A stretch of DNA of 64,000 bases, from contig JALFRA010000021.1 in assembly GCA_022785125.1 (NCBI GenBank), forward strand, positions 62,001-126,000, read 5' to 3'. This DNA comes from Clostridiales bacterium. GTDB lineage: Bacteria > Bacillota > Clostridia > Oscillospirales > Oscillospiraceae. The notes below the pieces were generated by a model. The model was not told where the DNA came from. It saw nothing but the letters and a program-made list of their open reading frames with translations, and searched no databases. Position numbers and translations under genes: made by a program. Within the stretch, counting starts at the first letter, position 1. Every line of letters begins with the position of its first letter. This document shows, piece by piece, positions 1-7,208 of the stretch.

Positions 1-174
1 CTGCTGAAAAAAAGCGAGTCCGCCGTGCGGATGCGCCTTATGCGGGCCCGGCGGCAGCTGCGGGATGTTTTGGAAGAAGGAGGGAATTCCCTGTGTTTGA
101 GCACGATTATCGCGCCAAATTTGACGAGATTGCCCCGAACCGGGCGCTGGTGGAGGGCACCCGGGAGCGGATGA
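1..174 (+). CDS. ECF-type RNA polymerase sigma factor, C-terminal end (partial)
   Basis: The window opens inside a reading frame whose first residues (LLKKSESAVRMRLMRARRQL) look like the end of sigma-70 region 4, the helix-turn-helix that contacts the -35 box. The 5' end lies outside the window. The frame stays open to TGA at 172-174, so it overlaps the next gene by about 82 bp, more than is usual; the true end is therefore less certain than the identity. Sigma factor followed by a membrane anti-sigma-like protein is a standard pairing, in which the second protein would hold the first inactive. Confidence 0.6.
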   Translation: MLKKSESAVRMRLMRARRQLRDVLEEGGNSLCLSTIIAPNLTRLPRTGRWWRAPGSG

Positions 175-1478
175 GAAAAGCGTTGTCCGGGGAAAAGACC
201 CGGCCCCGCCGCCTCACCCGGCGGGGGCTTGTAGCCGCAGCCGCTGCCGCCGCCCTTACCGTTACCGCCCTGGCGGCGGGGCCCACCATCTGGCACGCCA
301 TCCAGAACGACCTGGGCAGCCGGGCCCCCTATGCCACAGAGGTGGAGAGCGCCTGTGAGGATCAGGGGATCCGGATCGAAGCAGTCCAGGCCCTGGCTGA
401 CACCAGAGTCACCCGACTGTACTTCACCCTGCAGGATCTGACGGGAACCACTCTGGATGAGGATACCGTCAGCGATCTGATCCTCTCCCAGGAAACGGAT
501 GGACAGTTTGACTGGGGCAACGGAGGTAAGGGACTGGAAGTGCTGGACTATGACCCGGAGCAGCATCTGGCCACCCTGGTATACAGCCGCGGCACCGCTG
601 ACCTGGCGGACGCTCCCCCCACCTGGGTCCGCCTGGAGGCCAGCTATTTTATTCCCGGTCATTGGCAGGCTCGGCTGGCCCTGAACCGAGAGGAACTTCC
701 TGACGCGGACCTGGAAAGCACCATAGCCGATGCTGGTGCCACTGTTCTTCTGCCGGACCAGAACCCTATAGCGCTGGATAAAGACGGAGCTGTCTCTGTC
801 TCCTCCATGGGCTTTGCCGCCGATGGGTGCTACCATGTGCGCTTTGTTCAGGAAGAGAATATCGTTTCACTGATGGACAATGGACGCTCCTGCTATGTGG
901 AGTATTACCTGTATGACCCGGAGGACCCGGACCGCTGGCCTCAGCAGAGTATGGGAGACGTGACCTGCACCGCAGTGGAGGGCGGCTGGGACTTTTGCCT
1001 GCCCGGTCTGACACCGGATACCCTAAAATACCTGAATCTGGTCCACTTGAGTACGGAATATTCCACAGCGGGTGGGCGCATTGAAGGTCATTGGGAGATC
1101 ACCGTTCCGGTGGAGGTGATGGACCTGCGTACCGCCACCCCCACGGAGCCTATCATGTTCCCCTATACCCGCGACGGGAAAATGCCCTTTGGCCGCACTT
1201 GGGATGCCCAGTTAAAACAGATCGCGGTCTCTCCCCTCAGCGTCTGTGCCAACTTCGGCACCCCGGAGGGGCAGGAATACCCCTGCCAGCTCACCGGCAC
1301 AGAGCTGTCCCTCTCCGTCACCCTGGCCGACGGCGCCGTCCTTACCCCAGCTTACTATGACGAGGTGTGGAGCCAGCGGGCAGGCTGGGTGATGTGGGAG
1401 TTTGAGGAGCCCATCGACCCGGAGCAGGTGGTTTCCATTACCCTCAACGGCCAGACCATCCCCGTGGACCAAAGCTGA
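93..1478 (+). CDS. Anti-sigma-factor-like membrane protein (DUF4179-like)
   Basis: A 461-residue protein starting at GTG, chosen because GAAGGAGGG lies at about 74-83. Residues 1-44 form a charged cytoplasmic stretch, residues 45-62 an Ala-rich single transmembrane segment, and the remaining ~400 residues an extracytoplasmic region. This is the usual shape of the anti-sigma partners encoded directly after ECF sigma factors in clostridia: the N-terminus binds sigma and the external part senses an unknown signal. The coupling to the upstream sigma gene supports that role. The outer region has no motif I can name, so the signal is unknown. The family name is from overall resemblance only. Confidence 0.65.
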   Translation: MFEHDYRAKFDEIAPNRALVEGTRERMRKALSGEKTRPRRLTRRGLVAAAAAAALTVTALAAGPTIWHAIQNDLGSRAPYATEVESACEDQGIRIEAVQALADTRVTRLYFTLQDLTGTTLDEDTVSDLILSQETDGQFDWGNGGKGLEVLDYDPEQHLATLVYSRGTADLADAPPTWVRLEASYFIPGHWQARLALNREELPDADLESTIADAGATVLLPDQNPIALDKDGAVSVSSMGFAADGCYHVRFVQEENIVSLMDNGRSCYVEYYLYDPEDPDRWPQQSMGDVTCTAVEGGWDFCLPGLTPDTLKYLNLVHLSTEYSTAGGRIEGHWEITVPVEVMDLRTATPTEPIMFPYTRDGKMPFGRTWDAQLKQIAVSPLSVCANFGTPEGQEYPCQLTGTELSLSVTLADGAVLTPAYYDEVWSQRAGWVMWEFEEPIDPEQVVSITLNGQTIPVDQS

Positions 1479-1486
1479 ACTGTCCC

Positions 1487-1520
1487 AAGGCCCCGCCGCT
1501 TCTGCGGTGGGGCCTTCCTC
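1487..1520 (+). terminator. Intrinsic terminator after the anti-sigma gene
   Basis: A 13-bp stem (1487-1499 with 1504-1516, loop TTCT) begins 8 bp after the stop codon. The following tract is only moderately T-rich. Confidence 0.65.
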
Positions 1521-1561
1521 TATCCGGTCGGAGTGTTTGCGCGATTTTTCTAAAGTTTTTA

Positions 1562-1590
1562 TTGTAAGTGCTGCCGCTTTCGTGTATAAT
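1562..1590 (+). promoter_or_regulatory. Sigma-A promoter of the EF-G-like gene
   Basis: -35 TTGTAA (1562-1567), 17-bp spacer, consensus -10 TATAAT (1585-1590). The start would fall near 1597, so transcription would begin at the foot of the 1595-1618 hairpin. Confidence 0.8.
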
Positions 1591-1594
1591 GGAC

Positions 1595-1618
1595 AACAGC
1601 AGTACTCGTGCTGCTGTT
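1595..1618 (+). promoter_or_regulatory. Hairpin at the 5' end of the EF-G-like mRNA
   Basis: AACAGCAG (1595-1602) pairs perfectly with CTGCTGTT (1611-1618) across an 8-nt loop. It lies right at the predicted transcription start, so it could protect the mRNA 5' end or take part in regulation; that role is inferred. Confidence 0.55.
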
Positions 1619-1651
1619 CGCGATTCCAAATGTAAGGAGAGGAAACAAGTT

Positions 1652-3730
1652 ATGAGCTATTCCGTACAAAACATCCGTAACGTATGTCTGCTGGGACACG
1701 GTGGCAACGGAAAGACCTCCCTGGCGGAAAGTATGCTGTATTTGACCGGTGGCACTCCCCGGCTGGGCAATCCTGCCGACGGAAACACCGTTTGTGATTA
1801 CGATCCCGAAGAGACCCGCCGTCAGATTTCCATCTCCACCGCGGTGGCGCCCATCGAGTACAACGGCTGTAAGATCAACGTGCTGGACACCCCCGGTTAT
1901 TTTGATTTCTCCGGCGAGGTCATGGAGGCCCTCCATGTGTCCGACGCCGCCATCATCGTCTGCTCCGCCAAGGGCGGCATGAGCGTGGGCGCCGAGAAGG
2001 CGTGGAAGCTGTGTACCCGCCGCGGCGTGCCCCGCCTGCTCTACATCTCCAAGACCGACGAGGACAACGCCGACTACAACGCCGCCTTCGACACCCTGCG
2101 TGAGCGCTTCGGCAAGAATATCGCCCCCGTGGTGGCCCCCATCTGGGATGCCGACAAGAAGGTCATCGGCTTTATCGACGTGCTCCATAAACGTGCCTTT
2201 GAGGCCGGCCCCAAGGGTGAGCGCGTGGAGATCGACGTGCCCGACGACAAGCTGCCCGTGCTGGACGAGCTGTACGACGCCCTGAAGGAGTCCGTGGCCG
2301 AGACCAGCGAGGAGCTGATGGATAAGTATTTCTCCGGCGAGGACTTCACCTACGCCGAGATGATCCAGGGCCTGCGCCAGGGCGTGAAGGATCTGTCCCT
2401 CTTCCCAGTGGTGTGCGGCTCCGCACTCACCGGCCTGGGCACCCGTATGCTGCTGGACATCATCGTGGAGCTGCTGCCCTCTCCCATGGAGGGCCGTCCT
2501 CTGGAGGGCGAGAACGAAAAGGGCGAGCTGGATGAGTTCGTGGCCTCTCCCGGCGCTCTGCCCTGCGCTCTGGTTTGGAAGACCGTCTCCGACCAGTACG
2601 GCAAGTATTCTTATGTGAAGGTGCTCTCCGGTAACCTGAAGCCCGATATGCAGGTGGTCAACGCCCGCACCGGCGCCACCGAGAAGCTGGGTCGCCTGTA
2701 TGTCATGAAGGGCAAGAAGGCCGAGGAGGTCAAGGAGCTGGAGTGCGGCGATATCGGCGCCATCGGCAAGATGGACAAGGTCAAGACCGGCGATACCCTG
2801 TCCGATCCCCGTAAGGTGGTCAAGATGGAGCCCATCCCCTTCCCCGAGCCCTGCTACTCCGTGGCTATCAGCCCCAAGACCAAGGGCCAGGAAGATAAGA
2901 TCGCCGCCGGCCTCACCCGCCTGAACGAAGAGGATCTCACCTTCAACTGGGTGAACAACGCCGAGACCCACCAGATGGTGGTCTCCGGTACCGGCGATAT
3001 GCAGATGGACGTGATCGTCTCCCGCCTGAAGAGCCGCTTCGGCGTGGACGCTGAGCTGTCCGAGCCCCGTGTGGCTTACCGTGAGAAGATCCGCAAGAAG
3101 GTCGAAGTTCAGGGCCGCCACAAGAAGCAGACCGGCGGTCACGGCCAGTTCGGCGATGTTTGGATGCGCTTTGAGCCCGGCGACACCGAGGAGCTCCAGT
3201 TCTGCGAGGAGGTCGTGGGCGGCGCTGTGCCCAAGAACTACTTCCCCGCTGTTGAGAAGGGGATGCGTGAAGCCGTCGTCCACGGTGTGCTGGCGGGCTA
3301 TCCCGTGGTGTACCTGAAGGCCACCCTGTTTGATGGCTCCTATCACCCTGTTGACTCCTCCGAAATGGCCTTTAAGACCGCCGTGCAGCTGGCCTACAAG
3401 GCCGGTATGCCCCAGGCCAGCCCTGTGCTGCTGGAGCCCATCGGCGAACTGAAGGTCACCATCCCCGACAGCTACATGGGCGACGTCATCGGCGACCTGA
3501 ACAAGCGCCGGGGCCGCGTCATGGGTATGAATCCTGACGGCGACGGCAACCAGGTGGTGGAGGCCGAGGTGCCCATGGCGGAGATGAGCCGCTATGCCAT
3601 CGACCTGCGGTCCATGACCCAGGGCCGTGGCTCCTTCACCTTCCACTTTGTCCGCTACGAGGACGCACCTCCCGCCGCCCAGGAGAAGGCCATCGAGGCC
3701 GCCAAGGCGATGCAGGACGAGGCAGACTAA
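1652..3730 (+). CDS. Elongation factor G-like GTPase (EF-G2-type paralogue)
   Basis: A 692-residue translational GTPase of full EF-G length: G domain, domain II, then the EF-G domain III-V region ending in a typical domain IV/V. The start is set by AAGGAGAGG at 1633-1642. The P-loop is GHGGNGKT (residues 15-22) rather than canonical AHIDAGKT, switch 2 is DTPGY (79-83) with Tyr in place of the catalytic His, and the G4 motif is SKTD (133-136) instead of NKxD. These features mark the EF-G2-like branch that coexists with true EF-G, here presumably encoded elsewhere. It is monocistronic, with its own promoter and terminator. Its exact role in translocation or ribosome rescue cannot be read from the sequence. 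Confidence 0.88.
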   Translation: MSYSVQNIRNVCLLGHGGNGKTSLAESMLYLTGGTPRLGNPADGNTVCDYDPEETRRQISISTAVAPIEYNGCKINVLDTPGYFDFSGEVMEALHVSDAAIIVCSAKGGMSVGAEKAWKLCTRRGVPRLLYISKTDEDNADYNAAFDTLRERFGKNIAPVVAPIWDADKKVIGFIDVLHKRAFEAGPKGERVEIDVPDDKLPVLDELYDALKESVAETSEELMDKYFSGEDFTYAEMIQGLRQGVKDLSLFPVVCGSALTGLGTRMLLDIIVELLPSPMEGRPLEGENEKGELDEFVASPGALPCALVWKTVSDQYGKYSYVKVLSGNLKPDMQVVNARTGATEKLGRLYVMKGKKAEEVKELECGDIGAIGKMDKVKTGDTLSDPRKVVKMEPIPFPEPCYSVAISPKTKGQEDKIAAGLTRLNEEDLTFNWVNNAETHQMVVSGTGDMQMDVIVSRLKSRFGVDAELSEPRVAYREKIRKKVEVQGRHKKQTGGHGQFGDVWMRFEPGDTEELQFCEEVVGGAVPKNYFPAVEKGMREAVVHGVLAGYPVVYLKATLFDGSYHPVDSSEMAFKTAVQLAYKAGMPQASPVLLEPIGELKVTIPDSYMGDVIGDLNKRRGRVMGMNPDGDGNQVVEAEVPMAEMSRYAIDLRSMTQGRGSFTFHFVRYEDAPPAAQEKAIEAAKAMQDEAD

Positions 3731-3776
3731 TTAGATGCACAAGGGCCGGGCTGAAATCAGCCCGGCCCATTTTTTG
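3661..3776 (+). repeat. Direct repeat, copy A: 3' end and terminator of the EF-G-like gene
   Basis: Two blocks of this segment recur downstream: 3661-3694 equals 3909-3942 (34 bases identical), and 3706-3776 matches 4060-4130 over 71 bases with two differences. Copy A is the functional gene end. Confidence 0.9.
3743..3776 (+). terminator. Intrinsic terminator of the EF-G-like gene
   Basis: A perfect 12-bp GC-rich stem (3743-3754 with 3757-3768) followed by ATTTTTTG. A near-identical copy lies at 4097-4130. Confidence 0.92.
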
Positions 3777-3908
3777 TGGCGGCAGGAGGACGCGTCCTCG
3801 TCCAAGCGTTTTGCCCTATGGGCAAAACCTTGATGCCGGGGCAATTCATTTGCCCCGAGCAGATAAAAAGAAATGAGGGGTTCCCGGCGGGGCCTGCCCC
3901 GCTGGGGC
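3777..3908. other. Non-coding hairpin-rich spacer between the two repeat copies
   Basis: No gene is visible. It contains two perfect short hairpins, 3808-3828 (GTTTTGCCC arms) and 3837-3857 (CGGGGCAA arms), and then a GC-rich run. The word GAGCAGATAAAA near 3857 recurs after the second terminator near 4149, so the duplicated unit probably extended past the terminator. Confidence 0.6.
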
Positions 3909-4130
3909 GGACGCACCTCCCGCCGCCCAGGAGAAGGCCATCATGGGACCCCAAAGCGAGCCCAGCGTAAGCGGGTCGCTTTGGGAAAGGAGGAGCAAGG
4001 GAGCGGAATGAGGAATGGCCGGCAGGCCGTTTCGAAGAGAGTGGACTTTGTGACGACGTGGCGATGCAGGATGAGGCAGACTAATTAGATGCACAAGGAC
4101 CGGGCTGAAATCAGCCCGGCCCATTTTTTG
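3909..4130 (+). repeat. Direct repeat, copy B: decayed duplicate of the EF-G gene 3' end, split by a 117-bp insert
   Basis: It carries the last codons, stop codon, 3' UTR and terminator of the EF-G-like gene a second time. Where copy A has 11 bases (3695-3705), copy B has an unrelated 117-bp stretch (3943-4059). That insert includes a perfect 10-bp hairpin, CCCAAAGCGA at 3950-3959 with its complement at 3976-3985. The duplicate has no start codon or upstream G domain, so it is a remnant and not a gene. Its terminator (4097-4130) is intact apart from one mismatch in the stem and may back up the first. Confidence 0.85.
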
Positions 4131-4285
4131 CGGCAAAGGGACTGCGTTGAGCAGATAAAAGGAAAAATTTCAGAAAGCTTTCAGAAAAAAAGGGGAGACA
4201 AGCGGAAGAAACTATGGTAAACTTGAATACATCCCATCGGGTTCCGAATAGAAATATTAGACACAATTACAAGGAGGTAAATCCT
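4131..4285. other. AT-rich leader of the lipoprotein gene
   Basis: No gene is seen. The region is A-rich with a TTTCAGAAAGCTTTCAG partial inverted repeat and ends in AAGGAGGT at 4271-4278. I could not fix a convincing -35/-10 pair. Confidence 0.4.
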
Positions 4286-5122
4286 ATGAAGAGAGGAAAG
4301 AGGATCGCGGCTCTTGCCCTGGGCGCCGCTTTGACCCTGTCCATGACCGCCTGCGGCGGCGGAACTGCCAACAAGGAGGACTCCACCGAGAAGATCCGGG
4401 CAGCCACCGAGAAAGTCAACGCGGTAGAGAGCATGGAGGCCACCATGGTCATGGAGATGGATATGTCCGCCATGGGTCAGAGCGTCCAGACCGACACCAC
4501 CATGGATATGGTGTGCTTCAACGATCCCATGAAGATGAAGGCCGATATGACGATGGATATGGGCGCTCTGGGTTCCGTGTCCATGAGCATTTTTGCCCAG
4601 GAGAACGGCGATACATTGGATATGTATCTCTATGACGGCACCAACTGGACCTATCAGGCCACCGATATCAGCGCGGCAAAGCAGTATGATGCCCAGCAGA
4701 GCGTGAACCTTTATCTGGACAGCGGCGCGGAGTACATCAGCGTGGGCACTGAGGAGATCAACGGCATGACCACCGACAAGTATACCGGCGTGATCCGGGG
4801 CAAGGCCATGGAAGAGGTGCTCAAGGCCAGCGGCGCCACCACCAATCTGGAATCCAGCCTGGGCGGTATGGTGGATGTGTCCGATTTGTATAGCAATCTG
4901 GGCGATATGCCTATCACCGTGTGGATCGATCAGGAGAGCGGCTATCCTGTGCGCTACTTCATGGATATGACCGCTGTGATGCAGTCCATGATGAGCAAGG
5001 CCATGTCCGGCATTGAGGGCGGCGACACGCTGACCATCGACAAGGTGGAGGTCACCATGGATTGCTCCAATTACAACAATGCCACCGACTTTGAGATCCC
5101 GGCGGAGGCCCTGGGCGCCTGA
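4286..5122 (+). CDS. Secreted lipoprotein of unknown function (DUF6612/LppX-like)
   Basis: A 278-residue protein with a lipoprotein signal: a basic N-terminus, a hydrophobic stretch, and lipobox LSMTAC ending at about residue 23, so the Cys would be lipidated and the protein anchored outside the membrane. AAGGAGGT at 4271-4278 places the start at this ATG, not an upstream one. The mature part is rich in Met and Asp and in alternating beta-like stretches (MVMEMDM, MKMKADMTMDM), as in clostridial DUF6612 lipoproteins, which have a LolA/LppX-like fold. Ligand and role are unknown. It is transcribed alone and ends in a strong bidirectional terminator. Confidence 0.75.
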   Translation: MKRGKRIAALALGAALTLSMTACGGGTANKEDSTEKIRAATEKVNAVESMEATMVMEMDMSAMGQSVQTDTTMDMVCFNDPMKMKADMTMDMGALGSVSMSIFAQENGDTLDMYLYDGTNWTYQATDISAAKQYDAQQSVNLYLDSGAEYISVGTEEINGMTTDKYTGVIRGKAMEEVLKASGATTNLESSLGGMVDVSDLYSNLGDMPITVWIDQESGYPVRYFMDMTAVMQSMMSKAMSGIEGGDTLTIDKVEVTMDCSNYNNATDFEIPAEALGA

Positions 5123-5139
5123 TTCCGGCCACAGACAAC

Positions 5140-5177
5140 AAAAATGGGTGCTGTCAGCAGACAGCACCCATTTTTTG
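5140..5177. terminator. Bidirectional terminator between the lipoprotein and DUF1846 genes
   Basis: A long stem (AAAATGGGTGCTGT arm and its complement) is flanked by A-runs on the left and T-runs on the right. It can stop the plus-strand lipoprotein transcript and the minus-strand DUF1846 transcript. Confidence 0.9.
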
Positions 5178-5184
5178 TTAAAAA

Positions 5185-6669
5185 TCATTTGTGATACAGC
5201 TTATTGGTCTCATACTGGGGCTCACAGGTGAGGCGGAGGCCCAGACGGCTGTAGGTGGTGGAGTCCACCGGGGAAAGGATAACGGAGGAGTGGGACTCAC
5301 ATCCCCGCAGGGCGGAGAGCTGATCCAGCGCCTGCTTGGCCAGGGGATTGGTGGTGGCGGAGATGGCCAGGGCGATGAGGATCTCATCGGAGTGGAGGCG
5401 GGGATTCACCGAGCCCAGGTGGTGGACCTTTACCTGCTGGATGGGCTCCAGAGCCTCCCGGGAGATGAGATGGTGCTCATGGTCAATACCCGCCAGCCGC
5501 TTGAGGGCGTTGAGCAGGGTAGAGGAGGAGGCGCCCATCAGGTCGGTGGTCTTGCCGGTGACCACCTCGCCGTCGGGAAGCTCGATGGCTCCGGCGGGAT
5601 TGCCGGTCTCCTCGGCCACCTGGGCGGCGGCAGAAACCACCGGTCGGATGGACACATCCACATGGGCCTGCTGCATGACGGTCTCCAGCTTGTACACCAG
5701 ATCGTCGGCGGCGGTGCCGATGCGGCGGTCACACAGGGCGGTATAATACCGGCGGACGATCTCCTGCCGGGCGGCGGCACACACCGCGTCGTCGTCCACG
5801 ATGCACTTGCCCGCCATGTTCACACCCATGTCGGTGGGGGACTTGTAGGGACACTCTCCCATGATCTTCTCAAACATGGCGGAGAGAACGGGGAAGATCT
5901 CCACATCCCGGTTGTAATTCACCGTGGTCTCCCCGTAGGCGGCCAGGTGGAAGGGGTCGATCATGTTCACGTCCCCCAGGTCGGCGGTGGCGGCCTCGTA
6001 GGCCAGGTTCACCGGGTGCTGGAGGGCCAGGTTCCAGATGGGGAAGGTCTCAAACTTGGCGTAGCCCGCCTTCACGCCCCGCTTGTACTCGTGGTACAGC
6101 TGGGACAGGCACACCGCCATCTTGCCGCTGCCGGGGCCGGGGGCGGTGACCACCACCAGAGGCCGCTGAGTCTCGATATAGTCATTTTTGCCGTATCCCT
6201 CGTCACTGACGATGAGGCCGATGTTATGGGGATAGCCGGAGATGGGATAATGGAGGTAGGTCTTGACGCCCAGATGCTCCATCCGGCGCTGGAAGGCGTC
6301 GGCGGCAGGCTGGCCGGCATACTGGGTGATGACCACGCTGCCCACCAGCAGGCCCTGACCCCGGAAGGCGTCGATAAGCCGCAGCACGTCCACATCGTAG
6401 GTGATACCCAGGTCGCCCCGGACCTTGTTCTTCTCAATGTCACTGGCACAGATGGCGATCACCACCTCCACCGAGTCCCGCAGTTCCTTCAGCATCCGGA
6501 TCTTGCTGTCCGGCTCAAAGCCGGGCAGAACCCGGGAGGCGTGGTGGTCGTCAAAGAGTTTGCCGCCAAACTCCAGATAGAGCTTGTTGTCAAACTTGCT
6601 GATCCGCTCCCGGATGTGCGCCGACTGGAGCTCCAGATATTTTTGATTGTCAAAACCGATCTTGTCCAT
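5185..6669 (-). CDS. DUF1846 family protein
   Basis: A 494-residue protein beginning MDKIGFDNQKYLELQSAHI, the conserved N-terminus of the DUF1846 family, which is why this ATG is preferred over one 12 codons upstream; GAAGGGA precedes it. The conserved segment TAPGPGSGKMAVCLSQLYHE looks like a nucleotide-binding loop. Structures of family members exist, but I know of no established reaction, so the function stays open. It is a single gene on the minus strand, convergent with the lipoprotein gene and divergent from the first BlaI gene. Confidence 0.85.
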   Translation of the reverse strand: MDKIGFDNQKYLELQSAHIRERISKFDNKLYLEFGGKLFDDHHASRVLPGFEPDSKIRMLKELRDSVEVVIAICASDIEKNKVRGDLGITYDVDVLRLIDAFRGQGLLVGSVVITQYAGQPAADAFQRRMEHLGVKTYLHYPISGYPHNIGLIVSDEGYGKNDYIETQRPLVVVTAPGPGSGKMAVCLSQLYHEYKRGVKAGYAKFETFPIWNLALQHPVNLAYEAATADLGDVNMIDPFHLAAYGETTVNYNRDVEIFPVLSAMFEKIMGECPYKSPTDMGVNMAGKCIVDDDAVCAAARQEIVRRYYTALCDRRIGTAADDLVYKLETVMQQAHVDVSIRPVVSAAAQVAEETGNPAGAIELPDGEVVTGKTTDLMGASSSTLLNALKRLAGIDHEHHLISREALEPIQQVKVHHLGSVNPRLHSDEILIALAISATTNPLAKQALDQLSALRGCESHSSVILSPVDSTTYSRLGLRLTCEPQYETNKLYHK

Positions 6670-6776
6670 GTCCGGTCCCCGTCCCTTCTCGCTAATTTCA
6701 CTCAACGGCTATTGTACCACAATTCCGGGACGGTCTGTAGGCTTTTTTTCGGTTTGCGGAAAATTTGGCGAAAGTG

Positions 6777-6832
6777 TTGACATTATCCTCCTACAGCTGT
6801 AGTATCTATGTGGATACTACAGCTGTAGGAGG
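6777..6832 (+). promoter_or_regulatory. BlaI-type promoter/operator with 20-bp palindrome arms (module 1)
   Basis: -35 TTGACA (6777-6782), 17-bp spacer and -10 TAGTAT (6800-6805). Overlaid is a perfect inverted repeat: CCTCCTACAGCTGTAGTATC (6787-6806), loop TATGTG, complement 6813-6832. Each arm holds the smaller palindrome CTACAGCTGTAG. Two BlaI dimers could cover the promoter, and the right arm includes the AGGAGG ribosome binding site, so the same sequence could fold in RNA and hide translation start. Confidence 0.85.
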
Positions 6833-6839
6833 GGTGAAA

Positions 6840-7205
6840 ATGAAGCTGAGTGATAAGGAGTGGCGGGTGCTGGAAGCGCTGTGGACGTCGCCGGATGGGC
6901 TGGCTCTGGGCGAGGCGGTGGAGGCGCTTCGGCCCGCCACCGGCTGGAGCCGCAACACGGTGCTCACCTACCTGACCCGGATGGAGACCAAAGGCCTGGT
7001 GACCATTGACAAGACCCAGGCGCCCCACCGCTACCGGGCGGCGGTGGACCGGGAGGCCTGTGCCGCCCAGGAGCGGCGGGGCCTGCTGGACCGGGTGTAT
7101 CAGGGCTCGGCGGGCAAGTTAGTGGCCGCCTTTTTGAAGGAGGAGAAGCTGACCGCCCAGGAGCGGAAGGAGCTGCGGAAGCTGCTGGACGACATGGAGG
7201 TGTGA
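6840..7205 (+). CDS. BlaI/MecI family transcriptional repressor (module 1)
   Basis: A 121-residue repressor of usual family length. Residues ~1-75 form the winged helix (LSDKEWRVLEALW ... SRNTVLTYLTRMETKGLV), and the rest the dimerisation helices. The start follows AGGAGG at 6828-6833. Family members bind TACA/TGTA palindromes and are cut by a membrane metalloprotease when the signal arrives. The next gene, three bases after the stop, is such a protease, and the palindrome on this gene's own promoter implies autorepression. Whether beta-lactams are the signal is doubtful, since the partner shows no recognisable penicillin-binding sensor. Confidence 0.9.
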   Translation: MKLSDKEWRVLEALWTSPDGLALGEAVEALRPATGWSRNTVLTYLTRMETKGLVTIDKTQAPHRYRAAVDREACAAQERRGLLDRVYQGSAGKLVAAFLKEEKLTAQERKELRKLLDDMEV

Positions 7206-7208
7206 TCC

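Noticed and set aside
1559-3646. 695-residue open frame on the minus strand opposite the EF-G-like gene
   Set aside because: It is antisense to a clear GTPase, His/Gly/Leu-rich as expected from a GC-biased antisense frame, and has no RBS or family match.
3757-4136. Several overlapping ORFs of 60-96 residues in the EF-G downstream region
   Set aside because: They cross terminators and duplicated blocks and lack ribosome binding sites.
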